NCBI GenBank assembly: GCA_965216965.1
Contig: CBDCGX010000050.1
Coordinates: forward strand, 79,865 to 143,864
Origin: CBDAKK01 sp965216965
GTDB taxonomy: Bacteria > Spirochaetota > Spirochaetia > WTKD01 > G963693115
Reading direction: 5' to 3'
DNA: 64,000 bases
This document shows positions 53,790 to 62,402 of this stretch, one piece after another. The notes beneath the pieces are model-generated. The model did not search any database and was not told where the DNA came from. It saw only the letters and a program-made list of their open reading frames with translations. Position 1 is the first letter of the stretch. Each line of letters starts with the position of its first letter. The position numbers and the translations under genes are program-made.

Positions 53790-54083
53790 TTATACCTTTG
53801 ATGCATCTTTTTTTGCTTTTGTAAGAGCAGAAGACTCATTCGTTTTTTCTTTCTTTTCTGTAGGTTTTTCTCCAGTTGTTTTTTTTACTGGATTCTTTTT
53901 GGGCTTACTATCAGTAACATAAAAGCCACTCCCCTTAAATACCACCCCTACACCGGCCGAAATAACACGTCTAAACTTCATTTTTTTACACTTGGGGCAT
54001 TTTCGCTTTGGCTTTTCAGCAAACGTCTGTACTACCTCAGTTTCATAATTACAATTATCACACATATAATCATATGTTGGCAT
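53790..54083 (-). CDS. FmdB-family zinc ribbon protein
   Basis: The 97-residue protein starts MPTYDYMCDNCNYETEVVQ and has a second CxxC pair in RKCPKCKKMKF, the FmdB/CxxC_CXXC zinc ribbon. It then has RRVISAGVGVVFKGSGFYVT, the family's conserved middle, and a Lys/Glu/Thr-rich disordered tail. The family is probably regulatory, with no confirmed activity. AGGAG lies eight bases before ATG 54083. It lies 33 bases before metX and may be its first operon gene. Confidence 0.88.
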   Translation of the reverse strand: MPTYDYMCDNCNYETEVVQTFAEKPKRKCPKCKKMKFRRVISAGVGVVFKGSGFYVTDSKPKKNPVKKTTGEKPTEKKEKTNESSALTKAKKDASKV

Positions 54084-54175
54084 ATTTACAACTCCTAAAT
54101 TAATGTATAGTTTTTATAATACATTCTACTGTAATTCTAAAACTATTACCATACTTTTCAAATGCACACACCACT

Positions 54176-54979
54176 CTAAAAATAAAATGCTACAGAAAAA
54201 GTTGCTGCGAAATCAAACATCACTAATGTTTTCATTAAAAAATTACGCACATTATTAGAAGGACTCACAACAATATTTCCTCCATATATAGGAAGGAAAA
54301 AAGCTCCCCCTTGCACACCAAACACAAGTGTAATAAATCTATTCATTTGTAATTCTAAATCGCTATCTATAAAAACACCTACTGATGAAACTGTAATGTT
54401 TTTCATATTTAAAGTTCTAGAAAGACTTAAAAGAGCTAGTCCACCGCCTATGTTAATTGTTATGCCTTTTTGGAGTATCTGATAATTAGCCCCTAGCTCA
54501 AGCTTAACTACTACATTTTGTAACGAGCGCGCAGCAAAGTTTTCTCTCGCTAAATATTTTGCAGATAACTGTGTCTGTACTGTATTTTCTGACGATAAAA
54601 CCTGTATGCCATCTGAAACACCAAGTGGGAAATACAATGAAAATCCAATAAGACCTCCCCACGGTCTCCATATAACTGCTTTGTTAGCGAGTATAATCCC
54701 GTTATAAGAAGAAGTTTGCTTACTCATTATATTACCTTCTCCATCAAAATCTCCCGTTATACTATATAACCAATATAAAAACCCATACCCTATTCCCATA
54801 ACAAAACGATATTGATACTTTTCCAATGTGTTTTCTAACAATACATTCTCATGAAGTTTGTTCTCTTTGTTTCTAGAAGGCGATTCTGAAAATGCATATG
54901 TTCCTATAAAAGAAAAGCATATAAACCCCGCTATTATCACAGTAATTTTTCCACAAAAAGTCTCTATATTTTTATTCAT
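54176..54979 (-). CDS. Predicted small outer-membrane beta-barrel protein
   Basis: The 267-residue protein has a signal peptide (about 11-30, ending GTYAFS). A region of amphipathic strands follows: RFVMGIGYGFLYWLYS, GGLIGFSLYFPLGVSDG and LVFGVQGGAFFLPIYGG. The C-terminus is FAATFSVAFYF, with the terminal Phe typical of BAM substrates. About 8-10 strands are suggested. No family is recognised. It lies between pyrC and fmdB in the same direction. Confidence 0.7.
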   Translation of the reverse strand: MNKNIETFCGKITVIIAGFICFSFIGTYAFSESPSRNKENKLHENVLLENTLEKYQYRFVMGIGYGFLYWLYSITGDFDGEGNIMSKQTSSYNGIILANKAVIWRPWGGLIGFSLYFPLGVSDGIQVLSSENTVQTQLSAKYLARENFAARSLQNVVVKLELGANYQILQKGITINIGGGLALLSLSRTLNMKNITVSSVGVFIDSDLELQMNRFITLVFGVQGGAFFLPIYGGNIVVSPSNNVRNFLMKTLVMFDFAATFSVAFYF

Positions 54980-55006
54980 ATGAATCTTAACCTAACTATA
55001 AATGAA

Positions 55007-56101
55007 TTATATTTTTCTTTCTACCATCCAAGGAAGTATTTCTCCCGCACAAAGCGGAACTACCCCATGCAATTCATGTGGTACTTTCCACGAACTCTTT
55101 TTTAACAAAAGCTTTGTAGTGTTTTTTTCTAATTTATAAAAGTCCCTTCCATATACAGAACAAAAGTTTTCAAGTTTTCTCACCCACAAAGGTTCTGAAT
55201 GAGACTTTAAAAGTGCCACGTCAGGTTCTGTATTGAAAGCATTACTATTTGAAGAAAAAAAGCATGCTAAAAGTGCCATTGCTACCGGAGTAGAATAGAC
55301 TCCTGCACATCCATACGCACATTCTTTTTTTTCTCTCATGTGAGGAGCGCTATCTGTCCCTAGAAAAAATTTAGGATTACCAGAAAGAACCGTGTCTTGC
55401 AACATATTTCTATCTCTAGGGCACTTAAGTATTGGCTTACAAAAAAAATGCGGATTAAGACCTTGCCCTATTACATCATCAAGTGTATATAACAGATGGT
55501 GAACTGTAACTGTTGCCGCAAGATGCAAGCTCGTATCTGCTTTAATATATTCCACTACTCTTGCATCACTCACATGTTCTAGCACAATCTTTAAATATGG
55601 AGAAATACTGCGGATAAAAGACAAGGTATCTAAAAATGAATACTCTCTTTCAAGCACAAATGAATCAGGATTCTCTCCATGAATGCATAATATCATAGAA
55701 CAATCCGCCATTGCCTTAAAAATATCAGATAGTTTTTTTACATCTTTTACTCCATCCTCAGCATTCGTAGTAGCCCCACGAGGATATAATTTGCAAGCAA
55801 CTACGCCCTCCTTCTTTAAATCCATAATATTTTTAGCTGTATGAGATTCATACAGTTTACAAGTCATAAGCGGAGTAAAAGGAAGTTGCATCTTTTGTGT
55901 TATGTCTAAGATGCTTCTTTTATACGCTCTAACATCCTGCACCGTGCGAACGCCCGGAGTAATATTGGGCATTATAAGAGCACGTTCAAAATGACTAGCC
56001 GTAGCTTGTACATAATCAGAAAAACATTCTCCCTGTCTCACGTGCACATGAAAATCATCGGGAGAAGTAAAAGAAAAAACAGGATTTTTTATACTTTTCA
56101 C
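55007..56101 (-). CDS. pyrC: Dihydroorotase, class II (PyrC type)
   Basis: The 364-residue amidohydrolase cyclises carbamoyl aspartate in pyrimidine synthesis. It shows the metal ligands DDFHVHVRQGE (about 16), MPNITPGVRTVQD (about 44), the carboxylated Lys region CKLYPRGATTN (about 104), HGENPD (about 148), LEHVSD (about 178), VTVHHLL (about 199) and FFLGTDSAPHMREKK (about 250). GTG 56101 is the start. The divergent aconitase start codon is only 32 bases away. No other pyr gene is seen. Confidence 0.93.
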   Translation of the reverse strand: MKSIKNPVFSFTSPDDFHVHVRQGECFSDYVQATASHFERALIMPNITPGVRTVQDVRAYKRSILDITQKMQLPFTPLMTCKLYESHTAKNIMDLKKEGVVACKLYPRGATTNAEDGVKDVKKLSDIFKAMADCSMILCIHGENPDSFVLEREYSFLDTLSFIRSISPYLKIVLEHVSDARVVEYIKADTSLHLAATVTVHHLLYTLDDVIGQGLNPHFFCKPILKCPRDRNMLQDTVLSGNPKFFLGTDSAPHMREKKECAYGCAGVYSTPVAMALLACFFSSNSNAFNTEPDVALLKSHSEPLWVRKLENFCSVYGRDFYKLEKNTTKLLLKKSSWKVPHELHGVVPLCAGEILPWMVERKI

Positions 56102-56117
56102 CTTAAAGACATTCTAC

Positions 56118-56123
56118 TATAAT
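56118..56123 (+). promoter_or_regulatory. -10 box of the aconitase gene inside a 32-base divergent spacer
   Basis: TATAAT (56118-56123) lies 10 bases before ATG 56134, with TTTTCA (56095-56100) as a -35 candidate at 17-base spacing, partly inside pyrC. The minus-strand TAGAAT box for pyrC overlaps this spacer. Confidence 0.5.
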
Positions 56124-56133
56124 TGAATAAGAT

Positions 56134-58422
56134 ATGGTGATTTCAGAAAAATATATTGAAGAACATTTCAATCAAATTATAAATAAATATTTGAAATTAA
56201 AAAAAAAATATAAGAAGCCTTTGTGTCTCTCAGAAAAGATACTTTTCACTCACCTAGAAAAAAACCAAGATCCAGCTACTCTTATTCGTGGAAGATCTTT
56301 TGCATATTTCAATCCTGATAGAGTTATTATGCAAGATGCAACAGCACAAATGGCATTATTACAATTAATGCAATCAGGGAGAGGAAACACTGCAGTACCA
56401 TCAAGCATACACTGCGATCATCTCATAGTTGCACGGCGCAATGCACTTCTTGATATTCAAGGAGCACGAAGTACTAATAAAGAAATTTATGATTTTCTTC
56501 TCACAACAAGCCAAAAATATGGCCTTGATTTCTGGGAACCTGGTGCTGGTATTATACATCAAGTAACGCTAGAAAATTATGTTATACCGAGCCTCATGAT
56601 TATAGGTACGGACTCTCATACTCCCAATGCAGGCGGGCTTTCTTGTCTCGCAGTTGGTGTTGGGGGAGCTGATGCTGTAGATGTTATGGTTGGCATGCCA
56701 TGGGAAGTACTTATGCCAAAAATAATTGGAGTAAAACTTACAGGAACGCTTTCACCATGGGTGTCACCCAAAGACATAATACTTAAACTTGCAGGACTTC
56801 TCACTGTAAAAGGCGGTACTGGACATATTATTGAATATTTTGGATCAGGTGTAAACTCTCTTTCATGTACAGGAAGAGCAACAATATGCAATATGGGTGC
56901 CGAAGTGGGTGCTACTACATCACTTTTCCCATTTGATACTGCCCTTGCAAATTACTTACAACTTACTGAGCGCTCACATGCCGCAACTCTTGCAAAGAAA
57001 TACTCAGACATATTAAAAGCAGACGATGCTGTTCTAGATGCCCCAGAAAAGCACTACGATACTGTTATAGAAATTAATCTTTCTAACCTAGAACCATATA
57101 TAAACGGACCTTACTCTCCAGACAGAGCAACACCTCTTTCAAAATTTAAAGATTTTATACAAAAAGAAAAATTTCCAGCACAACTAAGTGCCGCACTCAT
57201 TGGTTCTTGCACAAATTCATCATTTGAAGATCTATCGCGTGTACACTCAATATTATCCTTTGCAAAAGTAAACAATTTATCTTTGCAATCTCCTTTTTGG
57301 CTCTCTCCAGGCTCTGAGAGTATCTATAAAATTATAGAATCCAATGGCTACCTTTCACTTTTCAATGAATTTAAGACTAACGTTCTAGCAAATGCATGTG
57401 GTCCTTGTATTGGACAATGGGATAGATCAGATGTAGGAAAAGAGGAAAAGAATAGCATTATAACTTCTTTTAACCGTAACTTTGCAAAGCGAGCAGATGG
57501 CAATCCCAACACCCACTCTTTTGTTGCATCTCCAGAAATTGTAACCGCGTTTGGTCTTGCGGGCACTCTCCTCTTTAATCCTCTTACAGACACAATAAAA
57601 AATGCTGAAGGAAAAGAAATACTTCTTGCTCCCCCACATGCGGCAAAAGAACCTCCAACCGAGCTCCTTAAAACTATATTTGGAAGCAGCCCAAATGGGC
57701 TTGTTCTTCCTCCAAAAGAAGAAAAAAGAGGTTCATATTCAATATCCATTAACCCAACATCAAAAAGGTTACAAATACTATCTCCTTTTAAGGAATGGAA
57801 TAAAAAAGATTTTGAAAAACTCCATTTGCTTATAAAAGTAAAGGGGAAGTGTACTACAGATCATATTTCCATGGCCGGTCCTTGGCTAAAATATAGAGGA
57901 CATCTTGAAAATATTTCTCAAAACCTTCTTATTGGTGCAATAAATGCTTTTACCGAAAAAACAAATTCTGTTTTTAATCAACTTACTGGAGAATATATGC
58001 CTGTACCAGATGCAGCACAAAACTACAAAGACAAATCTGTAGGTTCAATTATTATAGGAGATGAGAACTATGGAGAAGGATCATCAAGAGAGCATGCTGC
58101 AATGGAACCTCGTTTTATGGGCGTAAAAGTTGTAATTGCAAAATCATTTGCACGCATTCATGAAACCAACCTCAAGAAGCAAGGAATCATTCCTCTCACG
58201 TTCGAAAATTATAGTGACTACAATAAAATACAAGAGTATGACACAATAGATGTCCGTGGACTTATTACACTTTCTCCCTCATCAAAAATTAAACTCATAT
58301 TACATCACAAAGATCAAAGTACAGAATGCATAATTGTGCTTCATTCTCTTAACGAAGCACAAATACAGTGGTTTATAGCAGGTTCCGCGTTAAATGTAAT
58401 TAAGAAAAAACTTCTACCATAA
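56134..58422 (+). CDS. Aconitate hydratase (mitochondrial/ACO2-like type)
   Basis: The 762-residue enzyme isomerises citrate and isocitrate using a [4Fe-4S] cluster. Cluster and active-site motifs: IGTDSHTPNAGGL (about 155), GATTSLFPFD (about 264), IGSCTNSSFEDL (about 354, cluster Cys), NACGPCIGQWDR (about 419, two cluster Cys), and in the swivelling domain CTTDHISMAGPW and GDENYGEGSSREHAA (about 643). Length and the KCTTDHIS motif fit the mitochondrial type. It is divergent from pyrC with a 32-base spacer, and has no ribosome binding site. Confidence 0.95.
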   Translation: MVISEKYIEEHFNQIINKYLKLKKKYKKPLCLSEKILFTHLEKNQDPATLIRGRSFAYFNPDRVIMQDATAQMALLQLMQSGRGNTAVPSSIHCDHLIVARRNALLDIQGARSTNKEIYDFLLTTSQKYGLDFWEPGAGIIHQVTLENYVIPSLMIIGTDSHTPNAGGLSCLAVGVGGADAVDVMVGMPWEVLMPKIIGVKLTGTLSPWVSPKDIILKLAGLLTVKGGTGHIIEYFGSGVNSLSCTGRATICNMGAEVGATTSLFPFDTALANYLQLTERSHAATLAKKYSDILKADDAVLDAPEKHYDTVIEINLSNLEPYINGPYSPDRATPLSKFKDFIQKEKFPAQLSAALIGSCTNSSFEDLSRVHSILSFAKVNNLSLQSPFWLSPGSESIYKIIESNGYLSLFNEFKTNVLANACGPCIGQWDRSDVGKEEKNSIITSFNRNFAKRADGNPNTHSFVASPEIVTAFGLAGTLLFNPLTDTIKNAEGKEILLAPPHAAKEPPTELLKTIFGSSPNGLVLPPKEEKRGSYSISINPTSKRLQILSPFKEWNKKDFEKLHLLIKVKGKCTTDHISMAGPWLKYRGHLENISQNLLIGAINAFTEKTNSVFNQLTGEYMPVPDAAQNYKDKSVGSIIIGDENYGEGSSREHAAMEPRFMGVKVVIAKSFARIHETNLKKQGIIPLTFENYSDYNKIQEYDTIDVRGLITLSPSSKIKLILHHKDQSTECIIVLHSLNEAQIQWFIAGSALNVIKKKLLP

Positions 58423-58441
58423 GCTCACAAACAAGCACATA

Positions 58442-59383
58442 TTACAGTTTTTTTTCATTGATATCAAAAATAAGCATATTCCACATTTCTAATTCTTTCT
58501 TAGTAAAAAAACAGGGAAGAGTTATAACCCCTCTTTGTGAAGGCAGTAAAAATCCACAATTAAGAAATATCTCTTTGATTTTTGAATACCGCTGAGTATC
58601 CATAGGTGGCATACAAATATAAATTCCATCCTTATTCCATCCTTTGGGAAGCATAAGAATATGATTTTTATGCTTTTTCTTATGCGGTACATGTTTAATA
58701 ATGTTTTTTTTATTTATATCATCTCTGTTTCGTTTTTCACAGTTTCTCAAAGTATCTACCACAAATATGTCACCTCTATTTTTACATAGTTTAGAAAGAG
58801 GTCGCTCCTTTAGCCCATATCGCAATAACAAGTTTGTAACATTCGTAAGTGCAGCATATAATACAGAAGAAACAGTAACCTCTGAGATAGTTTTTTGTTC
58901 TTTTTCAAAAAAAATTCTTTTTATGTTATCATAATTATCTCTTGCTTGTTCTTCTGTGTGTTTTTGAGAATGATACATGCAAACAACTATCGGAGGATCC
59001 CATGGCAATGGAAGTACACAAAACACAAGTGCTTCACTGCCTATAGTATGTGAGTGTTTTGTATATGGTCTCCACACAGCAGCATAAGATACATCCTCTA
59101 CAAACACCGAGAGGTCTGATAAAGAAAAACATGTGCTTAACGTTAAAATAGAATGTAAAGGAAATAGTTTTTGAAGTGATTTTAAAAAACGAATACGCCA
59201 TATATTCGCATTGTAATGAGAAAACAGCATGCCCTTGTCTAGCTCTCTTTTTATACATGCAATAAGACCTTTAGATTTATGACCAAACACAGCCCTTCCT
59301 TGAGCTAAATCAAGATCAACAAGTCGTTTTCCCTGTTTGGTATATATATAGAAATCTCGGGCACGAGAAAACGTAATATTCAT
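58442..59383 (-). CDS. Degenerate class-III aminotransferase-like protein
   Basis: The 313-residue protein opens IYTKQGKRLVDLDLAQGRAV and FGHKSKGLIACIKRELDKG, which match the N-terminal part of class-III (GSA/ornithine type) PLP aminotransferases. The chain is about 100 residues short, the later part is Lys/His/Asn-rich, and I see no clear PLP-lysine motif. Catalysis is doubtful. I chose ATG 59383; GGAGG lies 14 bases upstream, so TTG 59386 or a longer frame is possible. It converges on the aconitase gene and lies downstream of groEL. Confidence 0.55.
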   Translation of the reverse strand: MNITFSRARDFYIYTKQGKRLVDLDLAQGRAVFGHKSKGLIACIKRELDKGMLFSHYNANIWRIRFLKSLQKLFPLHSILTLSTCFSLSDLSVFVEDVSYAAVWRPYTKHSHTIGSEALVFCVLPLPWDPPIVVCMYHSQKHTEEQARDNYDNIKRIFFEKEQKTISEVTVSSVLYAALTNVTNLLLRYGLKERPLSKLCKNRGDIFVVDTLRNCEKRNRDDINKKNIIKHVPHKKKHKNHILMLPKGWNKDGIYICMPPMDTQRYSKIKEIFLNCGFLLPSQRGVITLPCFFTKKELEMWNMLIFDINEKKL

Positions 59384-59489
59384 CAATAGATTCTTTTCCT
59401 CCACAAAAAAATTCTTTGTACACAAGTTTCCAATATAATTGTTTTTAAAAACCCATTATATGCACCTTTTTTATAACTACAAAGGTATT

Positions 59490-59516
59490 AAAAAAGGGAT
59501 TGTATAAACAATCCCT
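59490..59516 (-). terminator. Rho-independent terminator of groEL
   Basis: Read on the minus strand, AGGGATTG and CAATCCCT form a perfect 8-bp stem around TTTATA, followed by six T's. It lies 29 bases past the groEL stop. Confidence 0.9.
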
Positions 59517-59544
59517 CTAATGTAAGCAATATTAAGCAAAGAAT

Positions 59545-61209
59545 TTACATCATTCCGCCCATACCACCCATTCCGCCCATGCCACCCATGCCACCCATGC
59601 CAGGATCTGGACCAGGTGAAGCATTTTTTTCTGGAATATCACTTATAGCACATTCTGTAGTAAGCAATAATGCTGCAATAGATGCCGCATTTTGTAATGC
59701 TGCAATAGATACTTTTGCCGGATCAATAATACCAGCATTAATCATATCTACCCATTCTCCGCTAGCCGCATTAAAACCAATATTCTTTTTTTCTTCTTTA
59801 GCACGGTTTGCAATAACAGCTCCATCAAGACCTGAGTTTTCTGAAATCTTTCGAATTGGTTCTTCAAGTGCACGCAAGATAATTCTATAACCAACTTTTT
59901 CATCTTCTGTCATTCCACGGAAAACAAAAGTCTCAAGTGTTTTAATAGCAAGAACATATCCCATACCACCACCAGATATAATGCCTTCTTCAAGAGCCGC
60001 ACGTGTTGCAGAAAGAGCATCTTCTACTCTATGCTTCTTTTCTTTAAGCTCAACTTCTGTTGCAGCACCCACATTGATAACAGCAACTCCACCAGAAAGT
60101 TTTGCAAGTCGTTCTTGTAACTTTTCTTTATCGTAGTCTGATGTTGTATCTTCAATTTGTGCTTTAATTTGCCCAACTCTTTCTTTAATTGCATTAACTC
60201 TTCCACCACCATTAATAATGGTAGTGTTTTCTTTATCTATCTTTATTGAACGAGCAGTTCCCAATTGTGCAATATCTGTGTTTTCAAGTTTACATCCAAG
60301 TTCTTCAGAAATAACTTCTCCACCTGTAAGGATTGCAATATCTTCTAACATTGCCTTCCGTCTATCTCCGAAACCAGGTGCCTTAACTGCACAGCAGTTA
60401 AGCGTACCTCTCATACTATTTACAACAAGTGTTGCAAGTGCTTCTCCCTCAATATCTTCTGCAATAATAAGTAAAGGCTTATTTTGTTGAGCAACTTTCT
60501 CAAGTATTGGAAGAAGTTCTTTCATATTTGAAATCTTCTTATCATAAATAAGAATAAGTGGATTCTCAAGATTTGCTGCCATTATATCTCTTTTATTTGC
60601 AAAATAAGGAGATACATAGCCTCGATCAAACTGCATTCCTTCTACAAAATCTGTTGTGCTTTCTATGGTACGAGATTCTTCTACAGTAATCACACCATCT
60701 TTGCCAACTTTTTCAAAAGCACCTGCAATTTCTTCGCCAATTGCTTTATCATTATTTGCAGAAATTGATGCAACTTGTGCAGTTTCCTGCATTGTTCTAA
60801 TAGCTTTTGCATTTTTCCTAATATCAGAAATAGCAACTCCTACAGCCTTATCAATACCACGTTTAATCTCCATAGGATTAGAACCAGCTGCAACTGCTTT
60901 TAACCCCTCTCGGACAATAGCCTGTGCTAATACTGTAGCCGTAGTAGTTCCGTCTCCAGCAACATCGTTAGTCTTAGTAGCAACTTCCTTGAGTAATTGT
61001 GCCCCCATATTTTCGTATGTATCCTCAAGCTCAATTTCTTTTGCTACAGATACTCCGTCTTTGGTAACAGTGGGTGCACCAAACTTCTTATCTAAAAGGA
61101 CATTTCGCCCTTTTGGTCCTAGCGTAACTTTTACAGCATTCGCTAACTTATCAACGCCTCTCAGCAATGCTCGCCGAGCGTCTTCATTAAACAGCAATTG
61201 TTTTGCCAT
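59545..61209 (-). CDS. groL: 60 kDa chaperonin GroEL
   Basis: The 554-residue chaperonin begins MAKQLLFNEDARRALLRGVD. It has the ATP site VTLGPKGRNVLLDKKFG (about 29), VAGDGTTTATVLAQ (about 84) and the C-terminal GGM tail (GGMGGMGGMGG ending MM). The equatorial-intermediate-apical order is normal. AAGGAG precedes ATG 61209. groES is not beside it. A promoter and an untranslated hairpin are listed separately, and no CIRCE (HrcA) element is visible. Confidence 0.97.
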   Translation of the reverse strand: MAKQLLFNEDARRALLRGVDKLANAVKVTLGPKGRNVLLDKKFGAPTVTKDGVSVAKEIELEDTYENMGAQLLKEVATKTNDVAGDGTTTATVLAQAIVREGLKAVAAGSNPMEIKRGIDKAVGVAISDIRKNAKAIRTMQETAQVASISANNDKAIGEEIAGAFEKVGKDGVITVEESRTIESTTDFVEGMQFDRGYVSPYFANKRDIMAANLENPLILIYDKKISNMKELLPILEKVAQQNKPLLIIAEDIEGEALATLVVNSMRGTLNCCAVKAPGFGDRRKAMLEDIAILTGGEVISEELGCKLENTDIAQLGTARSIKIDKENTTIINGGGRVNAIKERVGQIKAQIEDTTSDYDKEKLQERLAKLSGGVAVINVGAATEVELKEKKHRVEDALSATRAALEEGIISGGGMGYVLAIKTLETFVFRGMTEDEKVGYRIILRALEEPIRKISENSGLDGAVIANRAKEEKKNIGFNAASGEWVDMINAGIIDPAKVSIAALQNAASIAALLLTTECAISDIPEKNASPGPDPGMGGMGGMGGMGGMGGMM

Positions 61210-61255
61210 ATATTATGTCTCCTTAATAAATTTAAAATTATATATTTTTTATTTT

Positions 61256-61272
61256 TAGCTTACCATAAGCTA
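61256..61272. repeat. 7-bp inverted repeat in the groEL leader
   Basis: TAGCTTA and TAAGCTA pair around CCA, about 47 bases before the groEL start. It could be an mRNA hairpin or an operator. It does not match CIRCE. Confidence 0.5.
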
Positions 61273-61307
61273 TAGTAAATCTAATTGATATATACTTACT
61301 AATATAT

Positions 61308-61336
61308 ATAATAGCTTATTCTCCTTCTTTTGGCAA
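61308..61336 (-). promoter_or_regulatory. Sigma-70 promoter of groEL
   Basis: On the minus strand TTGCCA (61336-61331), a 17-base spacer and TATTAT (61313-61308) give a promoter with a leader of about 90 bases that includes the 61256-61272 hairpin. The flanking region up to 61463 contains only AT-rich DNA. Confidence 0.6.
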
Positions 61337-61437
61337 GATACAATACCAATAAATTTTATATATTTTGATAAAATAATGCAATATTATATATGCCAAATAG
61401 TAGCATATATAATAAAAAATCATACTTTAATAGTAGC

Positions 61438-61460
61438 ATAAAAGCCTAGTATAGGCTATA
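61438..61460 (-). terminator. Terminator of the nucleoside-type ABC operon
   Basis: AGCCTA (61443-61448) and TAGGCT (61452-61457) pair perfectly around GTA. On the minus strand the stem is followed by TTTTAT. It begins 7 bases past the stop of the last permease gene. Confidence 0.65.
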
Positions 61461-61463
61461 CCA

Positions 61464-62402
61464 TTATTCTTTTTCATAAGGTATTCCAAGTGCCTTTGGC
61501 ATTATAACTTTTCGACTAAATAATACAAGTGCAATAATAGTAAGAAGATATGGAAAAAATTTAAAAAATTCAAGAGGGAGGTTTCTAAGCAAAGGTATGT
61601 CGGTAGAATAGATTACTAATATCTGTGAAAATCCAAAAAACAATGCACCTCCTAACACTCCAAACACATTCCATTGCCCAAATATTAGCGCAGCAAGAGC
61701 GATAAACCCTGTGCCATGAATAGTTGTTACCGAATATTGTGTGTCTTGTGTTAGCACCATAATTCCACCTGCAAGTCCCGCTAAAAACCCAGAAATAATT
61801 ACTCCCGCATATTGCATAAAACACACATTAATACCAGCACTATCGACAGCATGTGGGTGTTCTCCTGTTGCTTTTAATCGCAACCCAAAGGTGGTTTTTT
61901 CAATTACAAACCATGCTACAATAACACAAACAGCACCAAGATAAATAGGAGAATATACTCCTGTAAAAAACACATCGCCAAAAAATGGTATTTTGTTCAA
62001 AATAGGCACAGTTATCTTACTAAACCCTAGCTGAAATGTTTCTGTTCTCTGCTGTCCAAAAATAACATCTGCAAAAAATATGGTAGAACCTAATGCAAAA
62101 AAGTTAAGCGCCGTTGCGGAGATTATTTGATCTCCTTTCATTCGTATGCTTATAAAAGCATGAGAGATAGAAATAATACCCCCTATAATTGCCCCTAAAA
62201 ATATTGCTATCCACGGTGCAAGCATGACTACATTTTCTAAAAACACAATAGTAGTCGCCGCCACAAATGCTCCAATCATCATAAGTCCTTCTAAGGCAAT
62301 ATTTGCAACTCCGCTCCGCTCAGAAAACAAACCACCTAAACCTGCAATAAGTATTGGAAGTGCTAGTACGAGTGTTTGGTTAAGAATTGATACCACTATC
62401 AT
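61464..62402 (-). CDS. Nucleoside-type ABC transporter permease 2 (YufQ/NupQ-like)
   Basis: The 312-residue membrane protein has about eight helices and the BPD_transp_2 pattern: GGLFSERSGVANIALEGLMM (about 24), GLRLKATGEHPHAVDSAGIN (about 172) and a C-terminal FAGFSQILVIY-like region here reading LFFGFSQILVIY. It belongs with the Bmp-type binding proteins for purine nucleosides. Its start overlaps the stop of permease 1 by four bases. It is the last gene before the terminator at 61438. Confidence 0.9.
   Translation of the reverse strand: MIVVSILNQTLVLALPILIAGLGGLFSERSGVANIALEGLMMIGAFVAATTIVFLENVVMLAPWIAIFLGAIIGGIISISHAFISIRMKGDQIISATALNFFALGSTIFFADVIFGQQRTETFQLGFSKITVPILNKIPFFGDVFFTGVYSPIYLGAVCVIVAWFVIEKTTFGLRLKATGEHPHAVDSAGINVCFMQYAGVIISGFLAGLAGGIMVLTQDTQYSVTTIHGTGFIALAALIFGQWNVFGVLGGALFFGFSQILVIYSTDIPLLRNLPLEFFKFFPYLLTIIALVLFSRKVIMPKALGIPYEKE

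Noticed and set aside
59545..59620. GGM-coding repeat at the 3' end of groEL as a mobile or CRISPR-like repeat
   Set aside because: It is the normal Gly-Gly-Met C-terminal tail of GroEL.
60656..61258. 200-codon open frame antisense to groEL
   Set aside because: Mirror of groEL codon bias; composition is Ser/Ala/Ile-rich without domains, and groEL is certain.
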